Origin: Toxonevra muliebris
Taxonomy: Eukaryota > Arthropoda > Insecta > Diptera > Pallopteridae
Assembly: GCA_963691655.1 (NCBI GenBank)
Contig: OY829329.1
Coordinates: 20,846,708 to 20,910,707, forward strand
Reading direction: 5' to 3'
Length of the DNA stretch: 64,000 bases
Under the pieces are notes generated by a model that was not told the DNA's origin, did not search any database, and saw only the letters and a program-made list of their open reading frames with translations. The position numbers and the translations under genes are program-made. Of the stretch, positions 45,752-58,592 are shown piece by piece. Within the stretch, counting starts at the first letter, position 1, and each line of letters begins with the position of its first letter.

Positions 45752-46345
45752 CCAAGTCTGTTAGTACTTTCCAAAAGAGATTAGGTCGTTCTCTTTTCCG
45801 CGTTCCACCACCGTTTTTCGAATAGAATATTTTTCTAGCCGGAGTCTTTCTTCTATTCGTTGAAAATAACCCAGCCAGCGAACTCGGTGTATGCCAGTGT
45901 CAAATTATTTCCTCCATCGATATGAAAGACGCGATTATCATCGATACCGACGTTGGACTGATCGGCTCCAAGTTTGATGAAGTTGCATAATAGGGGATTA
46001 TCTTGACTGAAATCTTGTTTTGTTTCAAATGACGCAGGCAAATTCGTTCTAATTCTCACCGCACTGCAGAGGTGTCGGTCAGTGCCTGAACCCCAATCCT
46101 GATATCAAAGAGGGGCCTTATAATTAACAATTAGATGGTGGGTATCGATTCGATCGGTTTTGCTATGGTCTTTTCCAAGACTTAATGTGTTAGTGAATAT
46201 CTGGATTTATCAGGTCTGACGCCAGATTGACAAGGTTCGAACAGTTGGTTGTCGATGGGCTTCAGTCTTTCAACCAATACGATCCATAGAATCCTATCCC
46301 TTACACGTCTTTCAAATCGATCAGGATTTAGACCGACTTCAGTTC
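45752..46345 (-). pseudogene. RTE-like LINE copy B, RT part (right of nested Jockey)
   Basis: Minus-strand pieces from 46330 downward are LVERLKPIDNQLFEP, GVRPDKS, VRIRTNLPASFETKQ, DNPLLCNFIKLG and NNLTLAYTEFAGWV. Normally the catalytic YADD would be followed by about 180 residues before the WLGHV block. Here LAY runs directly into an AGWV-like sequence, so that interval is deleted. The 68-codon frame 45853-46059 is part of it. Confidence 0.75.
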
Positions 46346-47525
46346 ACATTCTGTGCGATTTTTCAGCCTAGATTTTTCAATCCGTCGTTTTCTCATTTGC
46401 AGGGAACGTTCTAGTTTTCATTTGGTATGCCCGAACGTCTCTTGTCCTAACAGGAGATGGGCACGAAAAATCAATTAGTTTATAGTGCTGGACTGTTAAA
46501 TCTTCCGCACTACTAAGTAATAAATCTCCAAGCTCTGAGAAAAATTAAGAATTTTCTGGCTCAAACGAGCGGACAAAAAGTAAAGCTTCAAATGAGAGTC
46601 TGAGGAAATTGAATTCGTCGATGACTCGATGAAATTAAGTGATCTACACAAATTATCAACCATTATACATAGACCAGCCTAATCTATGCACTTTTGCCAT
46701 CATTTATCATTTATAAATAATGAATTTATAAAAGAAAGAAAAATAAATCCCCAAATGAACAACGATGGAATTAATCAAGTTACGTGCAGTGTTGCAATCA
46801 TGCAACATAAACTATCAAAACATTTTATAATTCCCATAAATCATAAATATATATAAATATAATTTATCTCTTTATACTGAACAAGGGAACGGGAGGGGAA
46901 TATACCAAATGGATGCTTTTAAATCTTTTCAAATTTACAAAAATTTCAATGAAATAAAAATTTACATTTTTAGAAGAAGATAACAGACAAAAAACATACA
47001 GAAAAAACATAAAATTTTTATATATCTATATATTGCCATTGCCAATGCATTAAAGCAATTTAGACAATTTGCATAATCGTATTATCAACAACAGAGAGAT
47101 GGAAAAAAAAACCCCAGAGAAGAGTTAGAGAATCGAAGGGTGGGGCAGGAATGAACATATAGGCGCAATAACTAAATTATGCACTACAGTTACCGACCGA
47201 CAACAGCAACAACAACGACGACGACAACGACAATAATAATGAATTGACTACATCATAGGCGGGCTTGCAGGCAGTCAGGTAGGCAACAACACCATCTAGT
47301 AACAACACCAATAACAACGAAAACACCCCACAACAACACAAATTGAACGAACGTAGTACAAACACCTCAAAATGCATAATCAAAAAGCATTTAAAAGCCG
47401 CAGAGACAAATTGCACATATCACAAAATGTTTTCCCATATTTACATACATATGTTTGTTGAGATATTTGCGGATGTGTTTATGTATATGTAGATTTAGGA
47501 TACCTTCTTCTTGTACCCAGTTGAT
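46346..47525. other. Non-coding sequence
   Basis: AT-rich to 47160, then ACGACGACAACGAC-type repeats near 47215. No gene recognised. Confidence 0.6.
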
Positions 47526-48660
47526 GAAGTCTGTAATGTGGTTTTTGTCTGAGACTGCGGAATCACTCAGTATTTTTTTTTTCTAATTTTAAAGGAGGAG
47601 TACTTTATATAGTCCCGTCTCCCTCGTTTTATCGATGCTTAGATGATCTTACGGTGAATGTGTGTGTCTGGCTAAACTAACGGCGCACCTGTCCAGCCTG
47701 ACAGTTTTGAGACCAACGCCTTGAGCCATTCGGTCGTGCCTTCGGTGGTCCACACAATCAACTAGTATTAACCCTGACCGAAAGCGGATGGCATCGAATT
47801 GAAGCTAGGCTCTTCTACCTTTATATATCTCCGTTACCGAAGTTTCTTCTATCTGTCCCTGCTCACGCGTGAGTATTTGCTCGTTAGTCTTCCTGGGTGG
47901 TATGGCTAGTCTAATTGCTTTAACGGCGCTGAAGTAGCTAACGCCAGGCTTTCCAGCTGCTACCCTTGTTGCTGACGCTTTGCTCTTCGGACTCTCAGCT
48001 CAACTCTTTTTTGGCTTTGTTGGCTACTTGCGGTCTAATCTCGTCAGCGGTTTTTTTCTCGGCTTTGTTTGCGAGTTTGAGAACTGATTTAGTGTCTTCT
48101 TTTAGGTTTCGTCAGGCGTTAAACCTGTCTTAAGGTAGCGTAGGTACCATTTGGCTCTTACGTCACTTAGACCTGTCAATTTCCGGATATCCCTGTCTAG
48201 AACTCATCGACGGCTGTGGGTTGTCCTGAGCGGATCGCTACTCGACGGCTGAGCCGTGACTTACCTTCAGTCTGCACGTTCGGAACATTGACCCAATATA
48301 AGACTCGGTACCTTTGTGTTCCGTTAGTATTTCACTTATTTTACTCCTAGGTGTTAAGACCAGACGGTCAGTATTTTGAATCTTAGACCCCACCTGATCA
48401 GCCAGTTCTGATGCGGTGTAATTTCCCGCTAACTTATTAAGTTTGTGTATGTCTTCCATAAATGACTCACGAATGTAGGGGAGAGTAGGTTCGTCGCATC
48501 ATAGCCTCCCTTAATACTCACTGAGATGACCAAGTATCTGTTTAAGACCGGGCTATTTTTTGAAAAATCAAAGCCTCCAGCTAGGATGATCCTCGGCACG
48601 GATAGCATGACAACTTGATCCAGCCCTATACCCCCGACCATGATAAGAGTGCAGATTCAA
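47526..48660 (-). pseudogene. Unassigned coding remnant, possibly retroelement ORF1
   Basis: The segment has higher GC and coding-like texture than its surroundings. Minus-strand frames 48429-48641 (DFSKNSPVLNRYLVISVSIK) and 48238-48459 (MEDIHKLNKLAGNYTASELA, then VLTPRSKISEILTEHKGTES) run into each other by one frame change. Further downstream on that strand are KAWR and RRNFGNGDIYK-like bits. I do not recognise the family. The helical, charged make-up and the neighbouring LINE remnants suggest a non-LTR gag-like ORF1, but that is a guess. Confidence 0.4.
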
Positions 48661-51250
48661 ATGCTGTACTATTGAAGAGTAACAAGCACCTGACTTTTCA
48701 TCCTTATCTTAGGTAGACACCTCTTGAGATTGAACCAGACTTACTATGGTATCTATTACCAGCCGGCACCCTCGAGAAGAGTTCAATGGAAGATTTTGCC
48801 AGTTTAGTTGACGATGTTTGGTAAAGGTGGTCGGGAGATGAAACTCAGGAAGTATCTTCAGCTAATGCTGTTCCGTTGTGGAGTTCAGATGATTAACTTT
48901 GGTGGTAGTCTTCGGTTGTGGCACTCGTTTGATAGTTTTCAGTGGCATCGTTTGAGAAACTGGTTTCGCTGAATGATTGCATGACCAGTCTCCCTGGTAG
49001 TCTTCAGTTGATGGTATTCAAGTGGTTGGCTTTGGTGTTAGTCTTCGTTTGGGGATTGATCGGCAGCGATGTTCAGTACTAGTCTTCGGTGCTCGGAAAC
49101 CACATTTGAAACTCCCGTTTCTGAGGTAGCCATCGGTTAGCAATGTTCGTGGTTTCGACGCTCAACTTTGGTTGTAGTTGTTATTGGCACAGAAATCATT
49201 CTCCAGTTTTGGTGATAGTCTTCGGTTGATCGCGATTCGGCAGCGACGTCCTGGTGATAGAGCTCAGTCAGCAATCTTCATTCAACGTTCTTCGGTAGAG
49301 GCGACAGATTTAGGTGGTAGTCTTTAGTTGCTCGCGATTCGCTAGCGATGTTGCCGATATCGGTTTTAGGGTTGTAGCCTTTAGTTGATCGATGCTTAGA
49401 TTGTTTTACGGTGAATATGTGTGCCCGGCTAAACTGATGACATTCGACGGACTGACTTCAAAGATTCTTTCTTAGTTGATGATGTGCGGTTCTTCTGTTG
49501 CTGGTGTTCGATGGTGGGGTTCACGTGATTAACTTTGGAGGTAGTCTTCGGTTGCGTTTTTCAGTTGGTGATAATCTTCAGTTCATGGTACTCAAGGGGT
49601 TGGTTTAAATGTTAATTTTCAATTAGTGGTTGTACGGTAGTGGCGTTCAGTCGCTGTCCTCAGTGATAATTTTCAATAGTCAAAAGTGAAATTTGAGTGC
49701 ACCGTTTTTGTAGTAGTAATCGGATGATAGTGTTCGGGGTTCAGATGGCCAACTTTGGTTGTTGTTATTGAAAATACTCCAATCAGGTTGCAGTTTTGGT
49801 GGCAGTTATCGGTTGGTACTGTTCGAAAGCGGCGTTCGGCTGATGAAGTTCGGTTAAAAATCTTCAGTAGCGAAAACAAGCTTCGGTGGTAATCTTTGTT
49901 TGGCAGTGTTCAGTAGCGACTTTTGGAAGACCGGTTTCGGGGATGCAGTCTTCAGTTGATAGTGTTCGTTCACCAGAACGGCTTTGGTGGTAGTCTTTAG
50001 CGTTATTTGAGAGGCCGATTTCAGTGTAATCGTTGGTTGAATGATGGAATGACAGGCATCGTTGGTGGTTTTAAGATGACGGTATTCAGGTGGCTTGCCT
50101 TTGTTTTAGTGTTCGGTTAGTGGTTGTTCAGTAGTGGCATTCAGTAATAGTTTTCGGCACTCGGAAGCGACATTTTCCGTCCCGTTTCTGTGGTAGTCAT
50201 CGGTTTAGGTGGCCAACTTTTGTTGTTGTGGTTGTCGTAGACACTGAAATCAGATTCCAACTACTACTACCAAGTAGTCATCGGTTAGCATTATTCAGAA
50301 GCGACGTTCGGTGGTAGGTTTCGACTGACCTCGATTCGGCAAACGGGGTAAGAATACCAATTTCGGGGTTATTGTCTTCAGTTGACGGTGTTTGGTTGCG
50401 AGGTGATCTGATGATCGCCTTCGGTGGTATTCTTTAGCGTTGTTTGGGACACCGGTTTTGGTGTCCGTCATTCGTTAATGGTGTACGGTAGTAGTGTTGA
50501 GTCGACGGTATTCGATGGTTACATCCAACTACCGGCATTCGGATGTCCGGCTTATGTGATAGTCGACTCGATTGATGGTTTTTGATAGCGACGATTAGGT
50601 GGCTGATAGTAGTAGTCGGTGACGGTGTTAAATATTAACTTATGTGCAGCTAGCTTCGGTTGTTGTTGTTGTTGTAGACAGTGTAGTCAGATTCCAGCAT
50701 CGGTTGACAGTGTGGAGCTTTCTCGAGTGATCAGCCTTGGAAGCAGTTTTCGGTTCATCGTGTTCCGTTATCGCGTTCTGGAGAACGATGTTGGCTATCG
50801 CTATCTTTGGCTGACGATTCTCGGTAGTGACGAGTATTTTCAGTGGTTGTTTCGAGTAGCCGAAGTTCGAATGACTCTTGTGGTAATTTTCGGTTGACGG
50901 TGTTTGACCGCGGCGTTCGGGTAACCAATTTCGGTGGAAGATTTCGGTTGACGGTGGTCTGTAGAGGCGTCTGTGAGGCTGGTTTCGATGGTAGTCTTAA
51001 GTTGAAGGTATCCGATACTGGGGCTCGAGTGATCGGGTTTTCTGGTCATTTTCGGTTGACGATATTTGGTCGTGGGGTTTGGGTCCAGCTTTGGTAGAAG
51101 CTTTCAACTGATAGTGGTCACTAGCAGCATTTGTGTGCGCGGTTTTTAAGGAACTCTTAAGTTAAAGGTATCCGATACCGGGGTTCGAGTGATCGTCTTC
51201 GGTTACAGTCTTTTAATGACGGTGTTCGATAGCGAAGATCGGTATCCTTG
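48661..51250. repeat. Degenerate GT-rich minisatellite region
   Basis: Words such as TTTGGTGGTAGTCTTCGGTTG, GTGTTCGGTAGCGACGTTCGG and GATTCGGCAGCGATG recur with variable spacing (roughly 40-75 bp) throughout. Near 49396 the sequence GATGCTTAGATTGTTTTACGG, then GTGAATATGTGTG, repeats a segment of the coding remnant at 47632. Open frames (49673-49879, 50619-51097) are repeat translations. Confidence 0.75.
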
Positions 51251-53040
51251 TTGCCGATACTCTAGTCGCCGAACAAAGCTTTGTAAAGGTGAAAAAGTGT
51301 TGGGATTCGTGAGAGCTGTCGTTGCTTAAGCTGATTCGCGACTGGTAGATATTCGTTCGGCATTCAGTTGACCAATTCAGAGGCTAATCAATGGTTCATC
51401 GCTTGACCGGTTTCGATGATAATTAGGAGCTTCGTTACTGGAAGCTAAACTCTATAAGAGCAAACTACTAGCTTGAGTTGAGTTGTGGCTGAAAACTAGT
51501 TAACGTTAGGTAGTTAGTCGACGATAAAAATCATATAATTGGCCACAACCGATAGTGGAATATCGAGCTCGCTAAAGGCGTGAAGCAAGCCTCGTTGTTT
51601 CTGTCGCTGAAGTTTAGTTGATTTGTCCGTGTTTGAAGCGTTTAAAAATTACGCACTGTATGCTGCTTTCTTCAACTGGGTGCAGTTACCTATAGTGAAA
51701 ACACGTATCTCTCACCACACCCCCTTCCCCTCCACACTCTCCTAGCAGCACGCATGCACTTCTTCTTCTGATGTTGCTCGTTCTTATTTTTACCTTCGAA
51801 CGCACTTCACCAATGTATCACCCAAAATAATGAACAGATTGTATCTTAAGTGTTGTCTATCTGTCTGTCTGACTGACTGGCTGGCTCGGTGGTTGGATGT
51901 CTGTCTATCTTCCAGGCTGTATTTCCATATCGCTGTTTCTGATATTTCTGGGTGGTTTGTAGTGGCGACAATGGTTACATTTTCAAAGGTGCAATCACAG
52001 TAGCACTTCGCAAATTTGTACCGAGTATATGGAACATTTAAAAGCGTCAGTTGGGCACAAGTACGAGCAAACACAGACACACTCGCACACAATCAAAGAC
52101 AAGCAGACAGACGTATGCATAGTCCAGATACAACAACCAAGAAGTTGCAACTAGGGTGCAGCAAGAATGGCAAGAGGCAGTTCAAAATTTCACAGAAAAT
52201 TGTTTTCAATCGTTTAGATGGGGCAAAAAGGGAGGCAGTCAGCCAGTCAGCCAGAGAGGCTTCAGGAATAATGCACACATGCAACATGCAGCTGCAATTT
52301 ACACAAAAATACATTGAAGTGCATGTGGCTGTCTGAGTTATAGATGCGGGATGTTGCTGCTGCTGTTGCTGGCTGCTATTGCAACAAAAATATAAATATA
52401 TTCCCGTATTGTTGCATTTTGTTTTGTACTCTAAAAAGACAAAATTTTTTGGTTTCTTTGGTTTTTATTTCAATTCCAATTTTTCTTTTTTTTTTACGAA
52501 CTTTTTTCTTTTTTTCTATGTTGTTCCATAAGGGAGAGAGGGGAAAGTGTGGCATGCTGTCGAAGTATGAGTTTGAAACAGTCTATTTGTCAAAGTCTCT
52601 TCAAATACATTGAAACTCGTCTCTACATGTTACACTTTTCCATCAAAGTGTTTTTGCTTTTTGTAGCTTAAAATGCAAAAATTTTAAAAGATTTTGTATA
52701 AAAAATGCATGAAGGAGAGGAAAAGTTTAGACAAAACGGAGTGGTAGGGCCACAATGGGCACTCTCATCGCTTGCGGCACAAAGCGTAAGTGTATTTTGT
52801 GAATTTCTGTCTTGATTGTTACTATGTATGTATTTGTGTTTTTTGATGCCTGCTGTATGCACCCCATTCTGATGTCTTTTGCATTTGACGCATTGTTGCT
52901 TTTGAATGACAAGTGCCTGTGGCTGGGAATTGCTTTTCATATTCTGAAAAAAGAAGAAAATGGCAACAAAAATTATTTAGGCATTTTGGAAGGAAAAGAA
53001 AATTTTTTACAATTTAAAATTAATTTTTAAAACTTTGTGT
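51251..53040. other. Non-coding sequence
   Basis: No gene seen. GTCTGTCTGACTGACTGGCTGG-type tetranucleotide repeats lie near 51860-51890 and CTGCTGCTGTTGCTGGCTGC near 52350. Frames of 90-106 codons at 51790-52336 and 52668-52940 overlap on opposite strands and have no domain. Confidence 0.55.
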
Positions 53041-54430
53041 GAGCAAATATAGGTAACGATATTTCAAAAACTAATGGATTTATAATCAAAGAAGCGTCAT
53101 TGAAGGTATTTTGAAGCATTTTCTTTGTTAAAATGTATCAGTTTTTATTATTATCTAGCAAAGAATCGCTTGGGAAGGTCTTCTGCAGCGCTTCTTTAAT
53201 TGCAATAAATAAATCTAACTATTTGCTAGAATAGAAAAATTTCAGAAGTTCTTTTCTGTAGCTCTTTTTGTTGAAATTTAGAATTTTTTAGCGGTAATTG
53301 CCTTATTTCAACAAAAGAGTGTTTTGTAAGGCCTTATTAAGCCCTTCTTTTGTTGAAATGAGGATATTATTGCTATTATCTGGTAAAAAAGCACTTGGGA
53401 TAGTCTTTTTCAATGGTACTTTTGAGGAAATTAATAAATATTTGCTATTTGCTAGCAAGGAAGCGCTTGGGAACGTCTTCCGAAAAGCTTATTTCGTTAA
53501 AATTAAGATGGGCTTAATATTTTCTAACAAAAACTGCGTCTAAAGACCTTCTGGAGCTATTCTGAATGCCTTCTGATCACTTATTTTAATAAAATGAATC
53601 AATGCACGCTATTTTTGGATCAGCAAGTCCTTCTGAAGGCATTCTAAAGCGCTTCTTTTGTCGAAATATATGAACACTCGCTATTTTCTAACAAAAAAGT
53701 GCTTTGGAAGGTTATTTGCTGGCTTCTGTTATTGAAATGATTAAATGTTTGCTATTTGCTAATAAGGAAGCGCTTCTGAAGGTCTTCTAAAGCGTTTTTA
53801 GAGTTGTTTTAAAAAGGTTTTTGCTACACGACAGCAATGAAGTGCTTTCGAAGCCCTTCTACAGCGGTCGTCTTGCTAAAGTGAATAAAAGCTCACCATT
53901 TGCAAACAAAGAAGCGTTTCTGTTGATTTTCTCAAGCGCTTCTTTTGAAGAAATTAAAAAGTGCTAATTTTTTGTTGACTAGGAAGCCCTTTTGAAGCAC
54001 TTCTTTTGTTGAAATGAATCAATATTGGCTTCCAAAAATTATCTGCAACTTTTTTTTATTAAAATAAATAAATTCTCGTTATTTTTAAAGGAAAGAAGCG
54101 CTTGGCAGGGCTTCTGGAGAGCTTTATATACTTTTAATAAAATAAATCATTATTTGTATTGGCTGAAAACCTTCTGAAAATCATCTGCAGTCTTTTTTTT
54201 ATTGATATAAATAAAGGAAAGAAGCGCTTGGGAAGGTCTTCTGAAGAGGTTATTTTGCGGAAATGAATAAATTCTCTGTAATTGCTAACAAAAAAGTTCA
54301 TCTAAATGACTTTTTGAGTGTTTTTTTAGTGAAGTGAATAATTGATCGTTTTTGTGAACAAGGAAGTGCTTCTAAAGACATTCCAAAGCGCTTCCAAAGA
54401 CCTTCCAAAGCACTTCTAAAGCCCTTCCAA
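53041..54430. repeat. Degenerate tandem array with GAAGCGCTTGGGAAGGTCTTC core
   Basis: The core (AGCGCTTGGGAAGGTCTTC and variants) recurs near 53163, 53388, 53460, 53765, 54097 and 54214. TTGAAATGAATAAATNTTTGC and GCTATTTGCTAACAAGGAAG blocks alternate with it, and units are roughly 75-110 bp. AGCGCT is itself palindromic. The 81-codon frame at 53298-53543 is part of the repeat. Confidence 0.82.
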
Positions 54431-55930
54431 AGTTTTTCTTTCTGTAAAATCGATTTCATCTCATATCATTCTCAATGCAAATGAGTTAAATTCATTCTTC
54501 TAGTCGTGAAGTCTATTAAAATGAATACAAATTCATGATTTACAAATAAAATATACTGCAAACTTCTTCTTTACTCAAATTAAACTTGCTTCTTATGCAA
54601 AACAAAAAAAAAAAGAAGTTAAATTGAAAACTCTCAAGGAAAAATGTGTAGGTACGAGTAGTTACCCATTCATATATAATTTAACACGCTCCTCAAATCA
54701 GCTTACGCTCGAGCGCACAAGGCGACAATAATAAATTCAATTTTACTTTTAATAAAACAAAATGTGAAGTTGGGTTTTCATTTGATTTGCTGTGGTGTTT
54801 TTGTTGTTACTGTTGTTGTTGCAATTGTAAGCATTTTGTAATCCCATTTTGCTGGCTGGACTCCTCCTTATCTTTTGGAATGTAGGAAAAAGTTCCACTT
54901 CACTTTAGAAACTCGAGAAGAAGAAGCAGCAAAAAAAAAGATGAAACTCATTTTTATGCACATAAATTGCATAAAGAAAGTTTTTTTTTTGTTTGTTATA
55001 AAGTTGAAACATGCAGAGAAAGAAGCAGAAAATGTAGAGAAACAAATCAAAATTATATAAAAAAAAAAAGTAAAAGAAGAAAAAGTAGCTGAAGAGAAAA
55101 AAAAAATGAAAAAACCGAAACGAAGATAAATTCACCGAAACCGCCAACGAAAAACTCTGAACGAAAATTGCCCTGGAAAAAGTAGCGATGAAAAGCAAAA
55201 TTTATGATTATATAAGTATCTAGAATCTTTGGGTTTGTTTTTGGTATTTCTGTTTGTTTGTTTGTTGGTGTTGTTGTTGTTGTTGGATGTTACTGGTAGA
55301 TGCTGATGTGTTGTTGCTGGCTGCCACTGGTGGATGGATATGGGTTTTGGTTAAATCTGAAGCTGTAGCTGCAGAAAAAAAGTAAAAGCAAGCACCAGAA
55401 ATGCATTTTAAATCGTGCTCAAAGTAAATAACAAAAAAAGAAGACAAAAAAGCGAAGAAAATAACTACAAGAAACCCATGAAATAAGAATGATCATCACA
55501 CTCCAAATCTAAAAAAAAAAAACATCAAGTAATGGATGTGGAAATGTTGGCGGTGAATGATGGTGGTGGTTGATGGCATTGGTGACTGGCAACAGTGTTG
55601 CAGCTGAAAACTGAAATACTAGCGTTGTACATAACATCAACTCTAAGCTGCTGCTCTTCTTCATATTCATTTCATATCATCATGTTTTGAATTATATTTC
55701 ACAAAAATTTTTCGTTCAAATTTAATATAATAAAATTGTGATGGTATTGTAAAACTCAAAGTTAAAATAACTCAACTAATCATTTCGTTGTAAAGCTTTC
55801 AGAAAAACCTGCACACAAATTAGGAGTACACTGCAACAAATACTTAGTTGTGAATTTTAATTGTATTCGTAGTACTAGTTTTGTTCCTTATTCTGGTTTA
55901 ATTCGTATTCAAAATCTTAGTTGGATTCTT
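54431..55930. other. Non-coding sequence
   Basis: AT-rich with A-runs and TTGTTGTTGTTG near 55268-55286. A 97-codon minus frame at 54905-55198 is T/F-rich low complexity. No gene recognised. Confidence 0.6.
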
Positions 55931-57530
55931 TGTTCTAGTCTCAGTTCAAGTCTTGGATCTAAATCTAGTTCCAACGTTGGTTCTAAGCCTTGATTCTAAA
56001 CTTACCGATGGTTTTAGTCCTAGTCTTGGTTCTATACACTATCTTGATTTTTATCTTAGTTCTAGCCTTGGTTTTAATCCTAGCGATGATTTTAGTTCCT
56101 GTCTTGGTTTTAATCCTACCAATGATTTTAGTCCTAGTCTTGGCTTGATTCTAGTCTTATTTCCAGCTTTGGTTATAAACTTACCGATGGTTTTAGTCCT
56201 TGTATTGGTTCCATTCCTTGCGATGGTTTAGTTCTAGGATTGGTTCTAGACATAGTCTCGATTCCAGTCTTGGTTTTAATACTGCCGATGGTTTTAGTCC
56301 TAGTTTTGGCTCTAAACATAGTCTTGATTCTAGTCATAGCTCCAGCCTTGGTTATAAACCTACCGATGGTTTTAGTCCTAGTCTTGGTTCCAGACATCAT
56401 CTTGATTCTAGTCTTAGTTCCAGCCTTGGTTTTAAACCTACCGATGGTTTTAGTCCTTGTATTGGTTCTATTCCTAGCGATGGTTTAGTTCAAGGATTGG
56501 TTCTAGACATAGTCTCGATCCCAGTCTTGGTTATAAACCTGCTGATGGCTTTAGTCCTAGCCTTGGTTCCAGACATAATCTTGATTGTAGTCTTAGTTCC
56601 AGCCTTGGTTATAAACCTACAGATGGTTTTAGTCCTAGTCTTGGTTCCAGACATAATCTTGATTCTAGTCTTATTTCTAGCCTTGACTATAAACCGACCG
56701 ATAGTTTTAGTCCTAGTCTTGGTTTTAATCCTGCGGATGGTTTCAGTCCTAGTTTTGGCTCTAAACATAGTCTTGATTTTAGTCATAGTTCCAGCCTTGG
56801 TTATAAACCTACCGATGGTTTTAGTCCTAGCCTTGGTTCCAGACATAATCTTCATTCTAGTCTTAGTTCCAGCCTTGGTTATAAACCTAACGAAAGGCTT
56901 ATTTCCAGCCTTGGTTCTAATCCTACCGATGGTTTGAGTCCTAGTCTTAGTTCTAGTCCTAGTAGTCTTGTAGTTTTGGTTCTAACTTTAACCTTAGTTC
57001 CAATGTTAGCTCTAGTCTTGGTTCTAGCCTTGGCCTAGCCTTAATCTCACTCCCAGTCTCGGTTCTATTCCTATTTTAAGTTCTAGTCCTAGCTCTAAAA
57101 CTAGTAGTTAGTTAGAATAAAACTAGTATTATTCCAAGTATTAGTTATATTCCTAGTCTTGACTCTAGACCTGGTCTTGGTTCTAGTTCCAGTCTTAGAC
57201 ATGGTTTTATCCGTAGCTTTGCTTCTATTCTTGGTTGTAGTCGTAGTTTTAGTCTTGGTTCTACTTTTAGTTGTATATAGGCTTAGCTCTGGTCTTAGTC
57301 TTGAATCTAGTCTTAGAACTGGTCTTAGCTTTATTCTTAGTTTTAGTTCTAGTCTTAGTCTTGATTCTAGTCTTAGTTTTTGTTCTTCTCTTAGTTCCAA
57401 TCCTAGCTTAGTTTTTATCTTACCCCTCTTCTTGGTTTTAATCTTAATCCTAGTCCTTGTTCTAAATCTGGTCTCAGTTTTTGCTTTAGTGTTGAATTTT
57501 TCCTCTAGCTCTTGTCGTAGTCTTTAGTGT
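55931..57530. repeat. T/C/G-rich array of TAGTCTTGGTTCTAG units
   Basis: Short units built on AGTCTTGGTTC and ATTCTAGTCTTAGTTCC are combined into larger units that contain AACCTACCGATGGTTTTAGTC (near 56361, 56440, 56619, 56810). The unit lengths leave frames open, giving the longest frame in the window (56200-56937, 245 codons) with overlapping opposite-strand frames. Composition (L/V/I/D/S only) and the strict repeat argue against a protein. Confidence 0.88.
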
Positions 57531-57950
57531 AATTAAGAGAAGATAAGCGTTTGAGGAAAACTACGCCAAAAACAACGTTCACACTATTTGGTTTCTACGT
57601 GCTTAAGAAAATACAATCACTGAGCTTCCGTTCGCCTTTCTCCGATGGCGTCAGAGATGATGATGATACTAGTTCTGCAGTTGATGATTAATACATACAA
57701 TGCTGTTGAACTAGTATCATCTATCCATCCCTAAGTCATACTCTCATCGTGTGAATTGTGTGTCTGTGATAATATTCAAAATTTAAAATATTTTGATTCA
57801 TCATTTAATGTTTAGTTTTTGGAATCTTTATTACTTAAGCTTTTTAATTATTTAATTTTTTTTTTTAGTTCTTTAGTTTCTCGATTTTTTAAAAAAAATT
57901 TTAAATTTCTTAGTTATTTATTTCTTTAGTTTTTCAGTTCAATGATTCTT
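57531..57950. other. Non-coding spacer
   Basis: Unique sequence to about 57800, then T-rich. GATGATGATGATACTAGTTC at 57657 and GAACTAGTATCATCT at 57709 form a short inverted pair. No gene seen. Confidence 0.5.
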
Positions 57951-58592
57951 AAGTTCTGTGGTCTTTATTCTCTGGCCTTTATTTTTTGGTCTTTGATCTG
58001 TGGTCTCTGATTTCTTGCCTTTGATCTATAGCCTCTGATTTGTGGTCTATAATATTTGGCCCATTATTTATGGTCTCTGGTCTTTGTTTTATTGTTTTCT
58101 CTAGTTTATGGTCTTTGGTCTCTGGTATTTGATCTGTGGTCTCTGATCTGAGGCATTTGATCCGTGGTGTTTTATCTGTGGTTTTTGATCTGTGGTCTTT
58201 GATCTCTGGTCTTTTACCTCTGGTCTTTCTTCTCAGGTCTTTGATCGCTGGTTTTTGATCTCTGGTCTTTGATCTCTGGTCTTTGATCTGTGATCTCTGG
58301 TCTTTGATCTGTGGTCTTTGATCACTGTCCTTTGATCTGTGATCTTTGATTTCTGGTTTTTGATCTCTGGTTTGTGTTCTCTGGCCTTTGATCTCTGGCC
58401 TTTGATCTTTGGTCTTTGATCTTTGGTCTTTGATCTCTGGCCTTTGATCTCTGGTCTTTGATCTCTGGTCTTTGTTCTCTGGTATGTGATCAGTGGTCTA
58501 TGATCCCTAGTCTTTGTTTTCTGGTCTCTGGTCTTTGATCCGCGATTTTTTCCCTGGTCCTTGATCTCTGTTCTTCTCATTATCATTTTTTA
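57951..58592. repeat. 14-bp tandem array (ggtctttgatctct)
   Basis: Units of about 14-15 bp, ggtctttgatctct with variants (ctgtg, cctttg, gtttttg), run without interruption. Three units (42 bp) restore frame and produce a 117-codon minus frame of DQRPEIK-type repeats (58233-58586), rejected as a gene. Confidence 0.92.

Noticed and set aside
56200..56937. 245-codon open frame, the longest in the window
   Set aside because: It lies entirely in a tandem array, uses almost only L/V/I/P/A/S/D residues, and overlaps open frames on the other strand. Openness follows from repeat unit length.
58233..58586. 117-codon charged repeat protein (DQRPEIK)
   Set aside because: It is a translation of a 14-bp tandem array.
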